36,907 bases of DNA from Monosporascus cannonballus (GCA_004154925.1 QJNS01000431.1:1-36907), one strand, 5' to 3'; positions 10,848 through 23,176 are shown, counted from the first letter of the stretch. Notes: generated by a model from the letters alone, not told the origin. A program made the numbers and translations.

Positions 10848-12710
10848 ATGCCGAGACAATACAACGCTGATGTCGAGGAGCTGCGCCAGCGCGAGTATCC
10901 CCACATGAACAATGGTGCGTAGTTCATGCCTATCACGCCCGCCACCCCCTCACACGTGCTAGGAATCTATCTGGACCACAGCGGGACGACCGTATACGCC
11001 AAGTCGGTGGTAGACGCCTTCGCCCACAAGATGGTCTCGAACCTATACGGGAACCCGCACTCTGAGAATTCTCCTGCGAAGCTATCCGGAGACGTCGTCG
11101 ACCGAGTTCGGCTCAAGACGCTCAAGTTCCTCGGAGCGAACCCGGACGACTTCGACCTGGTCTTCGTCGCCAACGCCACGGCGGGCATCAAGCTGGTGGG
11201 CGAGTGCTTCAGAGACCTCGCGGAGAAGACCAGGGAGCAGAAGTTCTGGTACGGCTACCACAAGGACGCCCACACGAGCGTCGTCGGCGTCAGGGAGCTG
11301 ACGCACGGGAACCATCACTGCTTCGAGACCGACCAAGAGGTGGAGGGCTGGCTCCGGCACCCGGAGGCGAGCCGCGCCAACCGCCACCGTCCCTCCGCGG
11401 GGTGTGGCCTCGGGCTGTTCGCGTATCCGGGCCAGTCCAACATGACCGGGCGGCGGCTGCCGCTGTCCTGGGCGGGGAGCATGCGGCATTCCCGATACCT
11501 GCAGAACACCTACACGCTCCTCGACGCCGCGGCGCTGGCGATGACGGCCCCCATGGACACCGTCTTCGGGGACCCGGACCTCGCGCCGGACTTCGCCTGC
11601 ATCTCCCTGTATAAGATCTTCGGGTTCCCGGACCTCGGCGCGCTCGTCGTGCGCAGGGAGTCGGGCCACATCCTCACGCTGCGCAGGTACTTCGGCGGGG
11701 GCACGGTGACGATGGTGTCGACGTTCGGCGAGGAGGTCTGGCACCGCTCGAAAGGGCTGCAGGCGCCGACGTACAAGCTGCACGAGGGCCTCGAGGACGG
11801 CACGCTGCCGTTCCACAGCATCCTCGCGCTGGGCGAGGCCGTCGACGTGCACCGCCGGCTCTACGACTCGATGCGCGCCGTCTCGGACCACACCTCGTAC
11901 CTCACGGCGCGGCTCTACCGCGGCATGGCCTCGCTGTGCCACGCAAACGGCCAACCCCTCTGCCGCGTCTACAACGAGGACCACGGCGCCTTCGGCGACC
12001 CCGCGAGGCAGGGCTCCGTCGTCGCCTTCAACGTCCTCGGCGCCGACGGCCAGTACGTGCCCTACTCGGACGTCGAGCGGCTGGCGAACGACGCCGGCGT
12101 CTACGTCAGGTCCGGGGGCGTGTGCAACCCGGGCGGTATCTTCACGATGTTGGGGTACGAACCCTGGATGACGGAGCGCGCACTCTCGGCCGGGCACCAC
12201 TGCGGTTCCCACGGCATAAGCATCATCCACAGAATGCCCACGGGGTAAGATATCCCTCCCCGTTCCGAAGACTACATCACTCCCGTCCCTACGTTGCCCT
12301 ACCGCATGCAGCAATACGCGAAGACGTGCTAACCGCCATTGCCGCGCAGGATCGTACGGGTCAGTCTCGGCGCCATGTCGACGAAGCGGGACGTCGACGA
12401 ATTCGTGGGGTTCCTACGCACCACGTTCCTCAAGGTCGACAGAAAGCCCTCATCCTCCTCCCTGGCGGCGTCGTCGCCCCAGCCGTCCACGACGTCGACG
12501 CTGCGGTACTCCCCCGTGCCCGAAGAAGACATCCTCGACCTCCCCCCGGCATCGTTCCATCATGCCGCCGCCAGGAAGAAGAGCTTTGCCAGCTTCGCGG
12601 ACGTGCTCGAGCCGCCGCGGACCCACCGCGCCATCCCCTACCACCCCGCCACGCCCCCGCCGAGACAGCAGTTCCCCATGCCGCTGCCGGAGGTCCCGCA
12701 CGTGAGGTAG
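10848..12710 (+). CDS. Molybdenum cofactor sulfurase-like PLP enzyme lacking a MOSC domain
   Basis: Class V aminotransferase-fold protein (NifS-like) most like the N-terminal domain of molybdenum cofactor sulfurase (HxB/ABA3/MOCOS). That domain takes sulfur from L-cysteine to sulfurate the cofactor of xanthine dehydrogenase-type enzymes. Exons 10848-10914, 10963-12244 and 12350-12710 give 569 residues. Signature parts: IYLDHSGTTVYA near the N-terminus, YGNPHS, the PLP-contacting Asp210 (LLDAAAL), the Schiff-base Lys240 in SLYKIFGFP, and Cys410 in RSGGVCNPGG, where the family carries its persulfide cysteine. After PTGIVRVSLGAMSTKRDVDEF the fold ends near residue 480. The last 90 or so residues are rich in Ser, Pro and His and look disordered; full-length sulfurases have a MOSC domain there. 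It could be a sulfurase that works with a separate MOSC protein, or a cysteine desulfurase-like paralogue. Fold and catalytic lysine are clear; the physiological substrate is inferred. Confidence 0.88.
10915..10962 (+). other. Intron 1 of the sulfurase-like gene
   Basis: GTGCGT donor at 10915, GCTAG acceptor ending at 10962, only 48 nt. Splicing joins codon G+GA (Gly23), giving HMNNGIYLDHSGTT, the standard start of this fold. Reading through meets TAG after two codons. Confidence 0.85.
12245..12349 (+). other. Intron 2 of the sulfurase-like gene
   Basis: GTAAGA donor at 12245, CTAAC branch motif near 12330, CGCAG acceptor ending at 12349; 105 nt. It joins RMPTG to IVRVSLGAMST, restoring a motif that is contiguous in sulfurases. 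Confidence 0.9.
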
Positions 12711-15700
12711 ATAGACGACTGTCGCCGTGGGGTGGATGTATAGTAGGTGGATCGGAAGGACGATGCGTGTATGCGAGTGGGTGTGTTTATGCGGGTGGTC
12801 TGTGCCGAAGTTCTTTTTATGCACCCCTGGAGGCCCCAGGACACTTAGTTGCTCCTCGGAATGGTCGCGAGTTCATGTATATTATATATACCATATTGCG
12901 GATGTACTGGTAGTTTGGGCTCGGGACAAAAAGTTATGGTGGCTGTTATATCGGAGATCGTCTAGTGGGAATCTCACTCTGTCTGTGAAGGGGGGCTTGA
13001 GCTCTCTCGTTTTTGTACCTAATATAGTAATTTCTGCCGTTCGCTATGGTTACTGTTAACTATTGGGCCGGCCTTGTCATCGTCGATAATGGGGGCGCGT
13101 GGCCGGCGAAACCCCTTTCTGTATACTAGCGAGATGTCGCATCCCAGTCCCCAACCCACGTTAGAGCCACGCATTACCAGGCCCCGGCCGGGCCTGCGTA
13201 TGCGGCCGGATAAGCAGCCCGATATTAAAGATCGGCCACTGCCTGCTCTTCTCGTCTCCCGACGTTGCTCTCGCTAAAGCAGGGGTACCCAGCGCCAGCC
13301 GGATCTACGGCGCAGGCTAATATATGTCGACATGTACCTGCGTACATATCCCCACGCATGCCGGTACGTCGCACAAGCAAGCGAGTCGGCCGCAGCTGCA
13401 GCGCACCACGTGAGGCGGGCTACGCCGCTGAACTTCTGCTTGCCGCCGAGAGCGCGCACACGCGTCTCCTAATCCGCTTCCGCCCCGCCCCGCCCAGCTG
13501 TGCGAACGACCATCAGAGGAGGTCTCGGCCGCTAGCAGGTGCGCATTTATGTCGCTCCTGTTCGGCCCGGCCCGGCGGGGCGGGTGGTCATTGCGGCGCC
13601 CGGGTACCCGGCGCGTTGCGCTTATGTCGATTGGTAGAGGCGTATGGGATGGCTTCCCGTGTGAGATACCCTACGGCGTACCAGCCTGCGTACCGGCCAA
13701 GCCGGTGATCGGAATACTAGTCCGGTGAGAACCTATTAAACGCCACTAAGTATGGGAAGTATTTAACCACCACCTTGCCGGCAATTCTCACTAGCCTGGT
13801 TGCCCCTTTGGAAAGGGGGAAGAAAGGATGAGGCACTGGCGTGCGGGACGGCGGCTGCGGCTCCTGTGTAGCGCGTCTACCACGAGCTATCAGACCCGAA
13901 TATGTACGACGACACCGTGTCCAACGACGATTATTCTTAGTCGAAAAGGCCGAAGCGGACCCCGTCTCCGTGACCAAGACCTCCCGGACTGCTCTCGTCT
14001 ACGGATGACCATCGAGGACTACGGGCTTAGTGTGCTTGCTACGAGAGGAACTGCAGCTCCCTTGCGCCTATTCAGGAGGGCTGATCGTGGAAAACGGGTA
14101 GCATTGGTATGGGATTTGACGATCAGGGGCGTGAGTCGACCCTCGAGAGCGTCGCCTAGCCCTAATGGACCGAGATGGCCAATATCCGCGTCAGCACTGG
14201 TTCGGTGTGTTCCTTTCCCCGGATACAGTATTCGTCCGCCTGCCTGGGTGACGGACGTCTCCCGGGGCTGGCCCACAGGCTGCACTTCCACAAATGGGGG
14301 GCACTTGGGCTGGTCTCCGGGACAAACATCTATGTCTATGGCACACTCGAGCGTTTCATACTACATCGTATGAACACTATGCTAGGATGAAAATGGCGTC
14401 ACTCATACGTACGCTAACAAGGGCTAACAAGACCCCCCGCCGGGATGTCAAAGGCTTATGCGGCACCGAATCTAGTACATACGCGATGACGACTCCGGAT
14501 GAATCGAACAATCCGATCGATGAGAGGGGCTTTGAGTTTCGATAGTCAAGCGTGCCCACTCATCAGGGGGTTTACTTGTCGCATAACTTCACTAGCTCGC
14601 GCAATCTCGTCGAGCATGACTCCAGAAGCTTTATGGCGAAATAGGCTTAAAGGGGGGCTCTCTGAACCCCGACGCCACTGGGATGAGGCGGGAACCGGGC
14701 ACTTGAAGCACGTATTCATTCTATTAGGGTGTAGGCATTGGCGAAGATCACATTGCACGTTAATGCATCCGAGACTTGGTTTGAGAAATGCGCTTATAAG
14801 TGACATATATTAAAAGTAGGTGAGCTCATAAGCCGAGGCAGGGCAGCGGTCCGTATGCTTCGGACCAAGGCCACATAGACCCCCACGCAGACAATGTTTT
14901 CGGACTGCCCGATCGGATTATGCGTCATTGGACAAATAAAGCCACAGATGGCGCAATGTCCCCTAGCCTGGAACGCTGCGGATGTCGACTGATTGTACAT
15001 TACCCTGGTTCGGGTAGAGAGAGCAGCGCGTTAGCGCTATCTCCGAGGTTAAGTCCCCGTCTACCATTGCGATGTGCCTATGTTAATGCTATGGGGTTCG
15101 TGGCAAACACTGCCATGCTAAGCAAATGCCTATTCTTCGTCGTTCAACGCTACAAGGACAGCCCAGTATGGCCGTTTCGGCGTAGTAGCAGACGCACGAC
15201 TAGCAAAAGCATGCGGGTGCCCGTTCGAGAATTCCAGCAGCACAAAGAATGCCGGGGGGGTCTGTGTGCGGCGGAAAGCGTCGAGGGGTAAGGCAGCTTG
15301 CTGTGATGCTGTAGAAAGGACAGTAGGTCGCTTTTCCACAGAGAATGTGCTCGGCGCTCGGTGTTTGGTGTTGCCCATAAAGAGATAACAACATCGGCTA
15401 GCGACGCACTCATTAGAAGAGGCAGAAAGGATTCTGTCAATTCCAATAGGCTCTCGGCGGGCTTGCTTTCCATTCTTAAACGGCCTTACAACCTGCAGAG
15501 AGCGTAGCCAGAGATCTACGAAATAGATTAGATGAGGTGGTATTGCAGGTGGCCTCGGAAGCAGGCTAAAGATCCTCAACTCAGATAGGAGGCGTTCCCT
15601 GTGGCGCATTTTCCTTGGCCAATGAGAAAGCGCCGAACTTCGTGGTCTTCCATAGGCATGTCGGCACCTACTTATCATTGGCCTTGCCTTGGAGATAAAA

Positions 15701-18700
15701 TGAAGTGCGAACCTAGCTGATTTTCGCATGGCGACGCGTCGGCATGCGCCGCCGGAAGATATCAGAGGTCTGTCTGTCGAATATCCGGAGCACGATTTCA
15801 TAACTGGCGGAGTCCCAGAACCATGATGCGCAGAGCGGCAAGGATCAGTTATTCGAGTGCCAGGTGCTTTTCCCGATCACCCAGGTTTCATCCTCGACAT
15901 ATGCACGGAAATATTGGCCTTGGGCTCTCAGCCTCTGAGTTAGAAGTCTGGCCGAGACGTGGAAGCGCTGCGAGTACTAAGAATTCTGCATAACGAGGAC
16001 AGGTGGCAAATTTGACAGGGACCTCGCTTAAAGCGCTCCTGAACGGTCCGCCGTTCACCGGTTTTCCGGATTATGTACTACCGCGTCTGAGATTTCAAGC
16101 GCGACGGCTCCCTCACGGAATTCTGGCTAAAGGGGACGATGTAAGGCAGAGAAGGGGAGTAGAAACCTCTAGATCCGTCGGGAATATCGCGGAGATGGCG
16201 CATTAATCCGTTATTATACTCACTAACCCTTGCTGCTATTCTCTGCCTCGGCCCGTGTAACATTGTGTCTACATATTAGAAGTTGGATGGCTCGTCACAG
16301 GATTTGCTCTCGGGGGCAGGGGGTAGCGTGCTACCCCGAGTAGCCGAGATGCGCTGCTGTTGGACGAAAAAGGCGCCAACGACGAACCATTCATTATGTT
16401 GTAAACAGACACAAAAGGCATATCGAAGAGCTCGGGTGCCGTCCTCCTACGCCGGTTGGTATGCCAGCCGTTAATAAGATTACGGATATCATGATCCTCT
16501 AACCTTCCGCCTCGGATTTAGCACTTGTGTATCTGTAATTGAACAGGAGTTGAAGCCAAGGCCGATAAAAGATATGGTTCAAGGAGCTTAAGCGACGCCC
16601 CGCGCGCTAACGTAAATCATGCGAACTGACGGGAGCGCCAGGCTGCGTGACCCCCACCAGATAGTTACAGTGGCTTGGCGACGTAGGGAATTATGCGCGA
16701 GCCAGATCCTCCCAACACAGGCTGCGTAGTGAGCACGGGACCTAATCGGCGTAAGGTAAAAGATGTCTCAGACTCGATCTTAGTCTTATATGACTTATCA
16801 TATATCAGGAGGCGAGAAGACACCAACTCTAGTCCCACCCTTGGAGTAACCTGCTAAAAGAATGAGACGGTTCCCCAAAAAGGAGACCCATAAGCTAAGT
16901 AGACGAGTTAGCTGGTACGGGTTTGGTAGGGGGAGATCCCGTAGTGCGGGCCGAGCCTTTAGAGCTAAAGACGTGTAATATAGCCCAACCGTAATATCTT
17001 CCAAAAGAACAATGCAGCATACACGTAGGCGTTGGTTGCGGTACCTCAAGAATATATGTGATATATTGCCAAAAGGGGGGGCAGTGGCACGCCCCATCAA
17101 GCGACCAGCGTGCTAGGACGAACCGGTCACTGTCGAATAGCGGCGCGTGCGCTCTTTAATTGGCTGGAGGTTTTCGTCACACCCCTTTTTGGACTGCTTA
17201 ATTAGCCCACCAGGTAGCCGATTGGTGCCAGACTATTTCTCCGGCTCCGCCTTTTCATCAGGTCCTGGCGACCGGGCCGGCATGCAATCATGAGTATCTA
17301 CGTCACTGATAGAGGCGGGGTCCCTTTCTCCGGGTCAACTTCAGGTCCTGTTTGATCGCCCTCGAATCAGCCGTGCTTCTTCCGGACGACTGGAAGGCTG
17401 ACATCAAGGAATCCGGGTGGAGTTGCCACATGTGGTTAGGGGTTTGTCTTGGGGGGGGTTCAAGGAACCGATTCCGTCGTGCTACCGAAACCCCGGTAGC
17501 ATATCGCTTTTGATCGACAGCTAGGGAGCCATGGCGTCTTTGCATTGCTGAATCCCTTACCCAGATTCGTCTAATCTTCGCTCGGGTCCCGGAGCCGGAA
17601 TCAATACCGGGATCATGGAACGTCGGAGGTCGTTGGGTTCGATAAGTACGGCCGCCTGAATGAGAGACAAATATGCTGTTGGCGAACTTGGCTAAATCTG
17701 GCCGCCATGCTAGGTTCGTGCATGCTTTCGTACCTCAAAACCCCGTCCTCTCCGGTCTTAAATAATGCCCTAGGTAGTTGTGTCATTTCGCGAAGAGGGC
17801 GATGGGGTGTGTGGGACGCACTTGGAAGATAATGCGGCGACTTTCACGTAGTAGTAGTAATAAAACCGACGTATGCGGAGTGCGCCTCCTGCATCGGCAG
17901 GCTGCGCATGCGTACTGCAGCGTTGCATGATCCGCAAGCGATGTGCGTGCCTTTGCGCCCCAAGCATTCTACCGGAATCCTGGATCCGCTCAGGGGCCCG
18001 CGTCGCTACCATTATGCGCCAGTCGCTATTTACCAGAACATGGGACTAACGATGTAAGTTATGGGAAATCAAAGGATCAGCGTCGTTGAACAGAGACCGT
18101 CAAGGCTCCCTTCCACCGATGAGGTCACGGATTCCCAGGCGCACTAACTAGGTAGTGTAGCCGAGACTCCTTCGACATCTGATGGTTCCGGGGGACTGGC
18201 TGATGTTTAAGACGTTCAAAATAGGCGCATGTTTGGGAAAACGGCGAGTTACGCTTAATGTTGACTAGCCAGCTACTACAGAGCATATGAAACTAAAGAA
18301 AAAAAAAGTGCACTTGATTCAGAATAAAAGCTGAGCCGGGGCCATGCTAAGTCGCATCCGTGGGTGTGGAGTGGAGTCTGAATTACAGGGCCGAAGCCGA
18401 CTCGGTAAGCCGATTATTACTCGAGTCTGTCAGAGAATGAAGGAAGCAAGGAAAATGCGCCCTCGGGGATGGTGTAGGCACCATGATAGGGGTCTAATGG
18501 CGCATTCCATCTCATCTAGACGCCTCGACTCGGTTGGTTGTCGGGATCAACAGCGATGGCAGGTTTTTAGCAAGGATGAGGACGGACAGGGGGTTTCTCG
18601 GCGACTGACAAGAAAACTTGGCGAAGCAGTGGAGTCATCGAACAGCTCAAATATTTGGGGGAAAAGAAAAAAAACATGAAGGCCCCAAATGAAAAAAAAG

Positions 18701-20584
18701 CCAGAATTTCCCAAGCCGAGGCGTCTACTCCTAGAGAGCGTATAGGTAGCTATCCAGTAGGTAGGTGCCTTAGACGACGTAACGTGTTGCTCGCCAATTG
18801 CCCGACTTCATGCACCACGTTGGTGGACGTTTCGGACTAGGGGGCTGAACAGCATAAGGCCGGGGGCCGTCTATCCACCTGGCAAATATCTGGCGTTTAG
18901 TGCTTGCTCTCCTAGCGTGACTTAACCTGCTGCATAGCTGCGCTATGAACATGAATAGCCTTGCTTTCGGGTTAACTTCTTTAGCTGGCTTGGAAGAGAG
19001 GTCGTGAAGGAACCCAAATACTACAATGCAAGTAGCTGCGATGAGGGGCGTTGGTCCTTGGCTCGCCGAACACGTTACCGGGGTATATCAAGCCGGTTAC
19101 TGCCCTGCGACTCATGGTACACTGATCGCCCGGCTTTAAGCGAGAACCAGTCTTTGGAATCGACGGGAAAGGGGTATACCATTGTCCCTAGCTTTATCGA
19201 CGGACTACTCTTGTTTCAGCCTTCCGAGGCCTCATCAAAGAGATGTCTGCCTAGGGGGTGCACGCGTCGACGGCCCTGGGAGGTGTCTGAACCTCTGTCC
19301 GCTCGCCGACGGATACTGATTAAGGCCTCGACGCCACTCGCCGACGAGTCGGCTATTCGTTGTTTTCTTGCTCTTCCCACGTAAGTGAAGAGATGAGTCT
19401 ATCGGACGAATAAAAGTCGAACAAGTTCTCCATGATACCCGGAATACGGGGCAGCATTCTTTTCGAACGTGCCCGCAACCCGTGTCGATCTCTATCATAT
19501 GCTTAGATCTTAGTGACATCTATATATATACCTAATCGGCCCCGGGCAGATCCGACGGGGATCTTAAGAACCCCCTACCTACCCCGGACATACGTCCATT
19601 CTCAGCCCGGGCTGACCCATATATTCGGTTATCAAGGCACTAGGATCGTTGGTGGACTGTCCATCGCTTTGGCATTATCTACATGCATACGCCATCGCCT
19701 CAGGAGCACCCCTAGGCCTTGGTAGAGGGTGCCTCGTTCGGTCAGCGGCGTTACACCCTAGCCAACGCCCTTCTGCACCCTGATTCGCCCTTGACTTTGG
19801 ATTTATACCTAGCTTCGGCACCCTGCCTTCGCTTTTGGGACCTCAGCAAGAGCATAGATTCGAGAAGGCTGCGTGCCCCGAATGACCAGCGTCCTATCCT
19901 CCCTCTTTTCGCGCCGCGTTTTACAGGTTCCCGTCTGTGGCTACCACCTGAAGCATCACCCCCGTACCGGATACCGACGGACCCAGGGGGCGGGCGCGCG
20001 GGCCGTTGCGTGCCAGGCATCCTGATATAGACATTCACAGGGGACTGGTTTCCTATTAAAGCAGAGCGCCGGGAGCGGAAAGCGTCAGGCTGTTGTTAGT
20101 GGTTGTGGTGCTGGCCGTGTAATACACCAGATTTATGCCGGGTTTCTCTGCCATCCTTGCCGCGGCGGCTATCGAATGAGGGCCTGGTAGACCACTGTGG
20201 TAGCCCCGGAATCCGGTTGAGTTACTGCAAGAGTATTGCCTCTTCATTGGCTGACACCTACTTACTGTCTCTTTTACCCCATCTCGTCTGACAATACTCC
20301 CCCTAGACCAGGGGCGTCGAAGAAGCACATTTTAGATCGAGACAATACTAACCTGGCTATCATCAACATCCACCATCTCGTGCCTGGCCTCTAATAGAAA
20401 GAGCTTTGGGGGCATTACCAGTCAGCGAATCCAACGACGTAGTCCATCGAAAGTGCCTTGCTCGATCCGTACTGGAAAAGGAGTATTGCCCACACCGTCA
20501 TCGCAGCCCGGATCCCTACGGACACATCGGCCGCCCGGAGAACTCGGGCTCCCAGAGATACGGACATCGGAATCGCACAAGCAG
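12711..20584. other. 7.9-kb gene desert
   Basis: Base composition is roughly balanced rather than AT-rich. CpG is frequent and stops are spread through all six frames. The longest open frames are 223 codons (15130-15801, minus) and 181 codons (13828-14373, plus). Both have erratic codon use, many Arg, Ser and Cys residues, and no recognisable domain. I found no transposase, reverse transcriptase, tRNA, 5S RNA or terminal repeats. A perfect 8-bp stem with a 2-nt loop (GGGGTAGC-GT-GCTACCCC) is at 16320-16337, and another 8-bp hairpin (TGCTACCG/CGGTAGCA) is near 17480-17502. The last few hundred bases probably include the promoter of the next gene. Confidence 0.6.
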
Positions 20585-21995
20585 ATGACGGGCATGATGC
20601 CATACCATTACCCGCAGGCGTCGCGCGATGGCGCCGATGTGGGTATGCACGCCGAGTATATGTCCGGTCACGACCAGCCGACGACTTCCTCCGTGGAGGT
20701 AAGACCTGCCCATCAAATCCCTCCAACACAACCCCCACTCCAACTCTCTCCTGCGTCACCCCTCCCGGTCCAGGGGACCACCGTACCCTTCGTCCAAGGC
20801 CGGGCTCCCCCATCCACAACTTCGAAGCTGAGAAGATCCATCTCGACCCCTAACGTGAGGCCGCAGGGGACGAACGATGCCGACCCCGGCTCCTTTGGTC
20901 TCTCCGGGGAAAAGAAACGGAACAAGCTTGGTTATCATCGGTCAGCTATGGCCTGTGGTAGGTAACCGCCAGCATACCCGTGACTGGCGCCTCGATGCTA
21001 AGATGACGTGTTCAAGTACATTGTAGGAAGAGGAAGATCAGGTGTCTCCAAGATCCAACGGACGCGCAAGGTCGCTGTGTGACTTGCATCAGACTAAGGA
21101 AGGATTGCAGCTACAGGCCGGTGGACCATCCGGCACCGGGTACTCCTACTCAGATGGGAGGATCATCGGCATTCCACATGGACGAATCCGCGGCCTCGCC
21201 CTCGGCGATATCCAGCCGCCCGCTACAGACGCGGGGAACTCGACGCCACGAGCAAATGGCGACGGGGGGGAACTTAGGACACGCATCAGCCCTATCGGGA
21301 GGCGACAATGCCTATTCGGCGAATCAAGGAAGTAGGTGCAGCCCGAGCCCTTCTGTTTGGAAACAGCAGGTTGAGAGACACTGTTACTGAAACCTACGCA
21401 AGTATCTTCGAGTGTGCCCGGCTATGGACATGGAATAGCCGACTGGGCGGGATCTCAGACGGCGGCGGTCACAAGTCCTAGCTCGGTAGAAATGCATGGG
21501 GGGGTGAGCGGCGACTCCGCTTGGAGACATTATACGCACGAGTCGCCGGTGACTCCCGGGTTCCCCCCTTTCGCTACCCACCAACCGCAGACCTCGTCGG
21601 GCTGGCCGCCAGCTCCCATAGGGATTCCGACCGGGGATGAGCCTACCTCGCGATCAGAAGACGGCTGGTCCTCGTTCCCACAGCCGATGAGGTCGTTATC
21701 CTACGGCGGAGAGACGACCGGACAGTATCTCCCGGACAGGTTGCCGTACGACCGGAGGGCTTCGACGACCTCGGACATGTACCCTCCACAGATTACGGCC
21801 GGCACCGCGACGATGGCCGGCACCGCCATTGATCCTCATGCGCCTCTTTCGGCTGGCGCCGTGCCACCGGCCACCTATGCCACTTGGCCACATCCGTACC
21901 AATACACCAAGAACGACGACGAGTACGGCGACTGGTATGGCGAAACGGGCGGAGAGCCCAGCCATGGTGGCGACGTGTATTACCAAGGAAGATAA
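20585..21995 (+). CDS. Zn2Cys6 transcription factor with central zinc cluster
   Basis: Fungal nuclear regulator. The proposed exons are 20585-20698, 20774-20957, 21017-21331 and 21403-21995, giving 401 residues. The segment KKRNKLGYHRSAMAC before the cluster is a hallmark of one Pezizomycotina Zn2Cys6 subfamily. After splicing, Cys99, 102, 109, 120, 123 and 130 give C-x2-C-x6-C-x10-C-x2-C-x6-C, with basic CRKRKIRC inside and RCVTCIRLRKDCSY at the end. A short conserved box upstream reads LRRSISTPNVRPQG. The C-terminal 200 residues are rich in Ser, Pro, Gly and Tyr, predicted disordered, with no fungal_trans domain visible. The first intron (20699-20773) is optional because it is 75 nt and stop-free. 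The two later introns are needed to build the cluster and to leave stop-bearing frames; both seem to use an AAG acceptor. The start is uncertain: ATG 20585 or 20594, and an upstream exon cannot be excluded because CAAGCAG precedes the ATG. Target genes are unknown. Confidence 0.82.
20699..20773 (+). other. Candidate optional intron (75 nt, in frame)
   Basis: Strong donor G|GTAAGA at 20699, long pyrimidine-rich stretch, TCCAG acceptor ending at 20773. It has no stop and is a multiple of three, so both spliced and retained forms stay in frame. Retained, it adds 25 residues rich in Pro and Gln. Confidence 0.5.
20958..21016 (+). other. Intron inside the zinc cluster of the second Zn2Cys6 gene
   Basis: Donor GTAGGT at 20958, branch-like GCTAAG near 20998, acceptor TTCAAG ending at 21016; 59 nt. 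This junction gives ACVHCRKRKIRC. The nearby TAG acceptor (ending at 21026) would drop the second cysteine, so the AAG site is chosen. Confidence 0.65.
21332..21402 (+). other. Intron downstream of the zinc cluster
   Basis: Donor GTAGGT at 21332, acceptor CGCAAG ending at 21402; 71 nt. It joins two long open frames in phase 1. Without it the first frame stops at 21390. Other acceptors, such as CAGCAG ending near 21370, are possible, so the exact 3' edge is provisional. Confidence 0.55.
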
Positions 21996-23176
21996 AGACG
22001 ATCCGAGGTAGAAGGAGACTTCTCGCGTGGTGTGGGATTCTTAACCGGAACTAGGCTTCGGCTCAATCACAAGAGCGCACTCGCGGTCTTATTGCGCACC
22101 GTCCACGCAGCATCCGCGTTTCCGAGGATCCCAGACGGCCAGGCCCAAATCCACCGGGTATGACGTCTCCTGGCGCCGTACTTGAATTCCCCCCCTCGCC
22201 CCCCTTGCTGAGAGGAAACAGAACATTTAACTCAGGTTGCTTCTGCGCGTCTGCCGAAATAAGGACTGGATTCTCGGGATAGGATGGATACGGTAATGCA
22301 TGATGGGGAAACAGGGGGTATTGGGGGAAAGGGGGCTTTTGGCTAGGACAAATCGGCGCTCGAGCGCGACGAAGGCTCTTGCATAGCGCCAGACCGAAAC
22401 ACAGCGCTCGGGTGTTCTGTTCGCGGTATCGGCTTATGGGGGTCTCTCTTACCGAAGACGCCCTCGGCTTACCACTCTGAGGGAAACGCACCGATCCTGG
22501 GTGATCAAGGTAAAAGAAGGCTCGACAGCTGATTGAGAGGGCAGGCAAAGGTGTTGGGCGGCGGGTGGCAGGGCTACTGAAGCTCATCCATATTTCACTT
22601 CTTTGCATTTTCTTACAGATGCTCATACGTTTGTACTGGTTGGAAGGTTATCAAAAGTTGTAACTGAGATATGGAATTCTTCTATTTTCTTTCTTCCGCA
22701 CTTGGCCTTCGCCCATTTACGAAGTTCTTGTTTCAGAGACTACTGTTATATCGAATCCCTGTTGTGGAACTGGAGATCAGTATGTGTTTATACGTTGAGC
22801 AGGTCGTGGGGGTTGCCTACGATGAGGGTAGACGTCGTCGTGCCCGCGCGGTAGGGGATTATTGTGCAGTGATGCGGTTCAAGTAGGTGTTCATATTCGA
22901 TGTATTTTAGGATGTTGGTATTATATCGTGCTGTCTGCTTTTGCGCGCTCGCTCTGACGGCAAGTATTCTCTGCTACCCAGGATATTATTACTCGGGTTT
23001 ATTCACATGGACTACCGTACTGGTTACCTTCACCCTGAAATTGCTACCTATCCAATGCTCTTGTTGTCCTATGTCGAAGATGCTGGGGTATGAATGACCT
23101 CTACATAGAAACCCAACTATACCTTCGTGCGTTTCTGATAAGCCCGCTCTCCCTCTCTTCCTCGCAACTGGAAAAC
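21996..23176. other. Intergenic region between convergent genes
   Basis: Holds the 3' ends of the plus-strand Zn2Cys6 gene and the minus-strand DUF202 gene. A 187-codon minus-strand frame (22063-22626) is proline-rich and has no domain. From about 22600 the DNA is more AT-rich, which fits UTR or spacer sequence. Confidence 0.5.

Noticed and set aside
11082..12314. 410-codon minus-strand frame
   Set aside because: Shadow of the sulfurase-like exon; rich in Arg, Val and His as expected for the antisense of a G/C-biased gene.
13828..14373. 181-codon plus-strand open frame
   Set aside because: No domain, no codon preference, no neighbouring splice logic; a 90-codon frame is open on the opposite strand.
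15130..15801. 223-codon minus-strand open frame, longest in the desert
   Set aside because: Erratic codon use, rich in Arg, Ser and Cys, no domain, and overlapping frames are open in the same place; consistent with chance.
22063..22626. 187-codon minus-strand proline-rich frame
   Set aside because: Lies in the 3' flank of the Zn2Cys6 gene, no motif, composition-driven.
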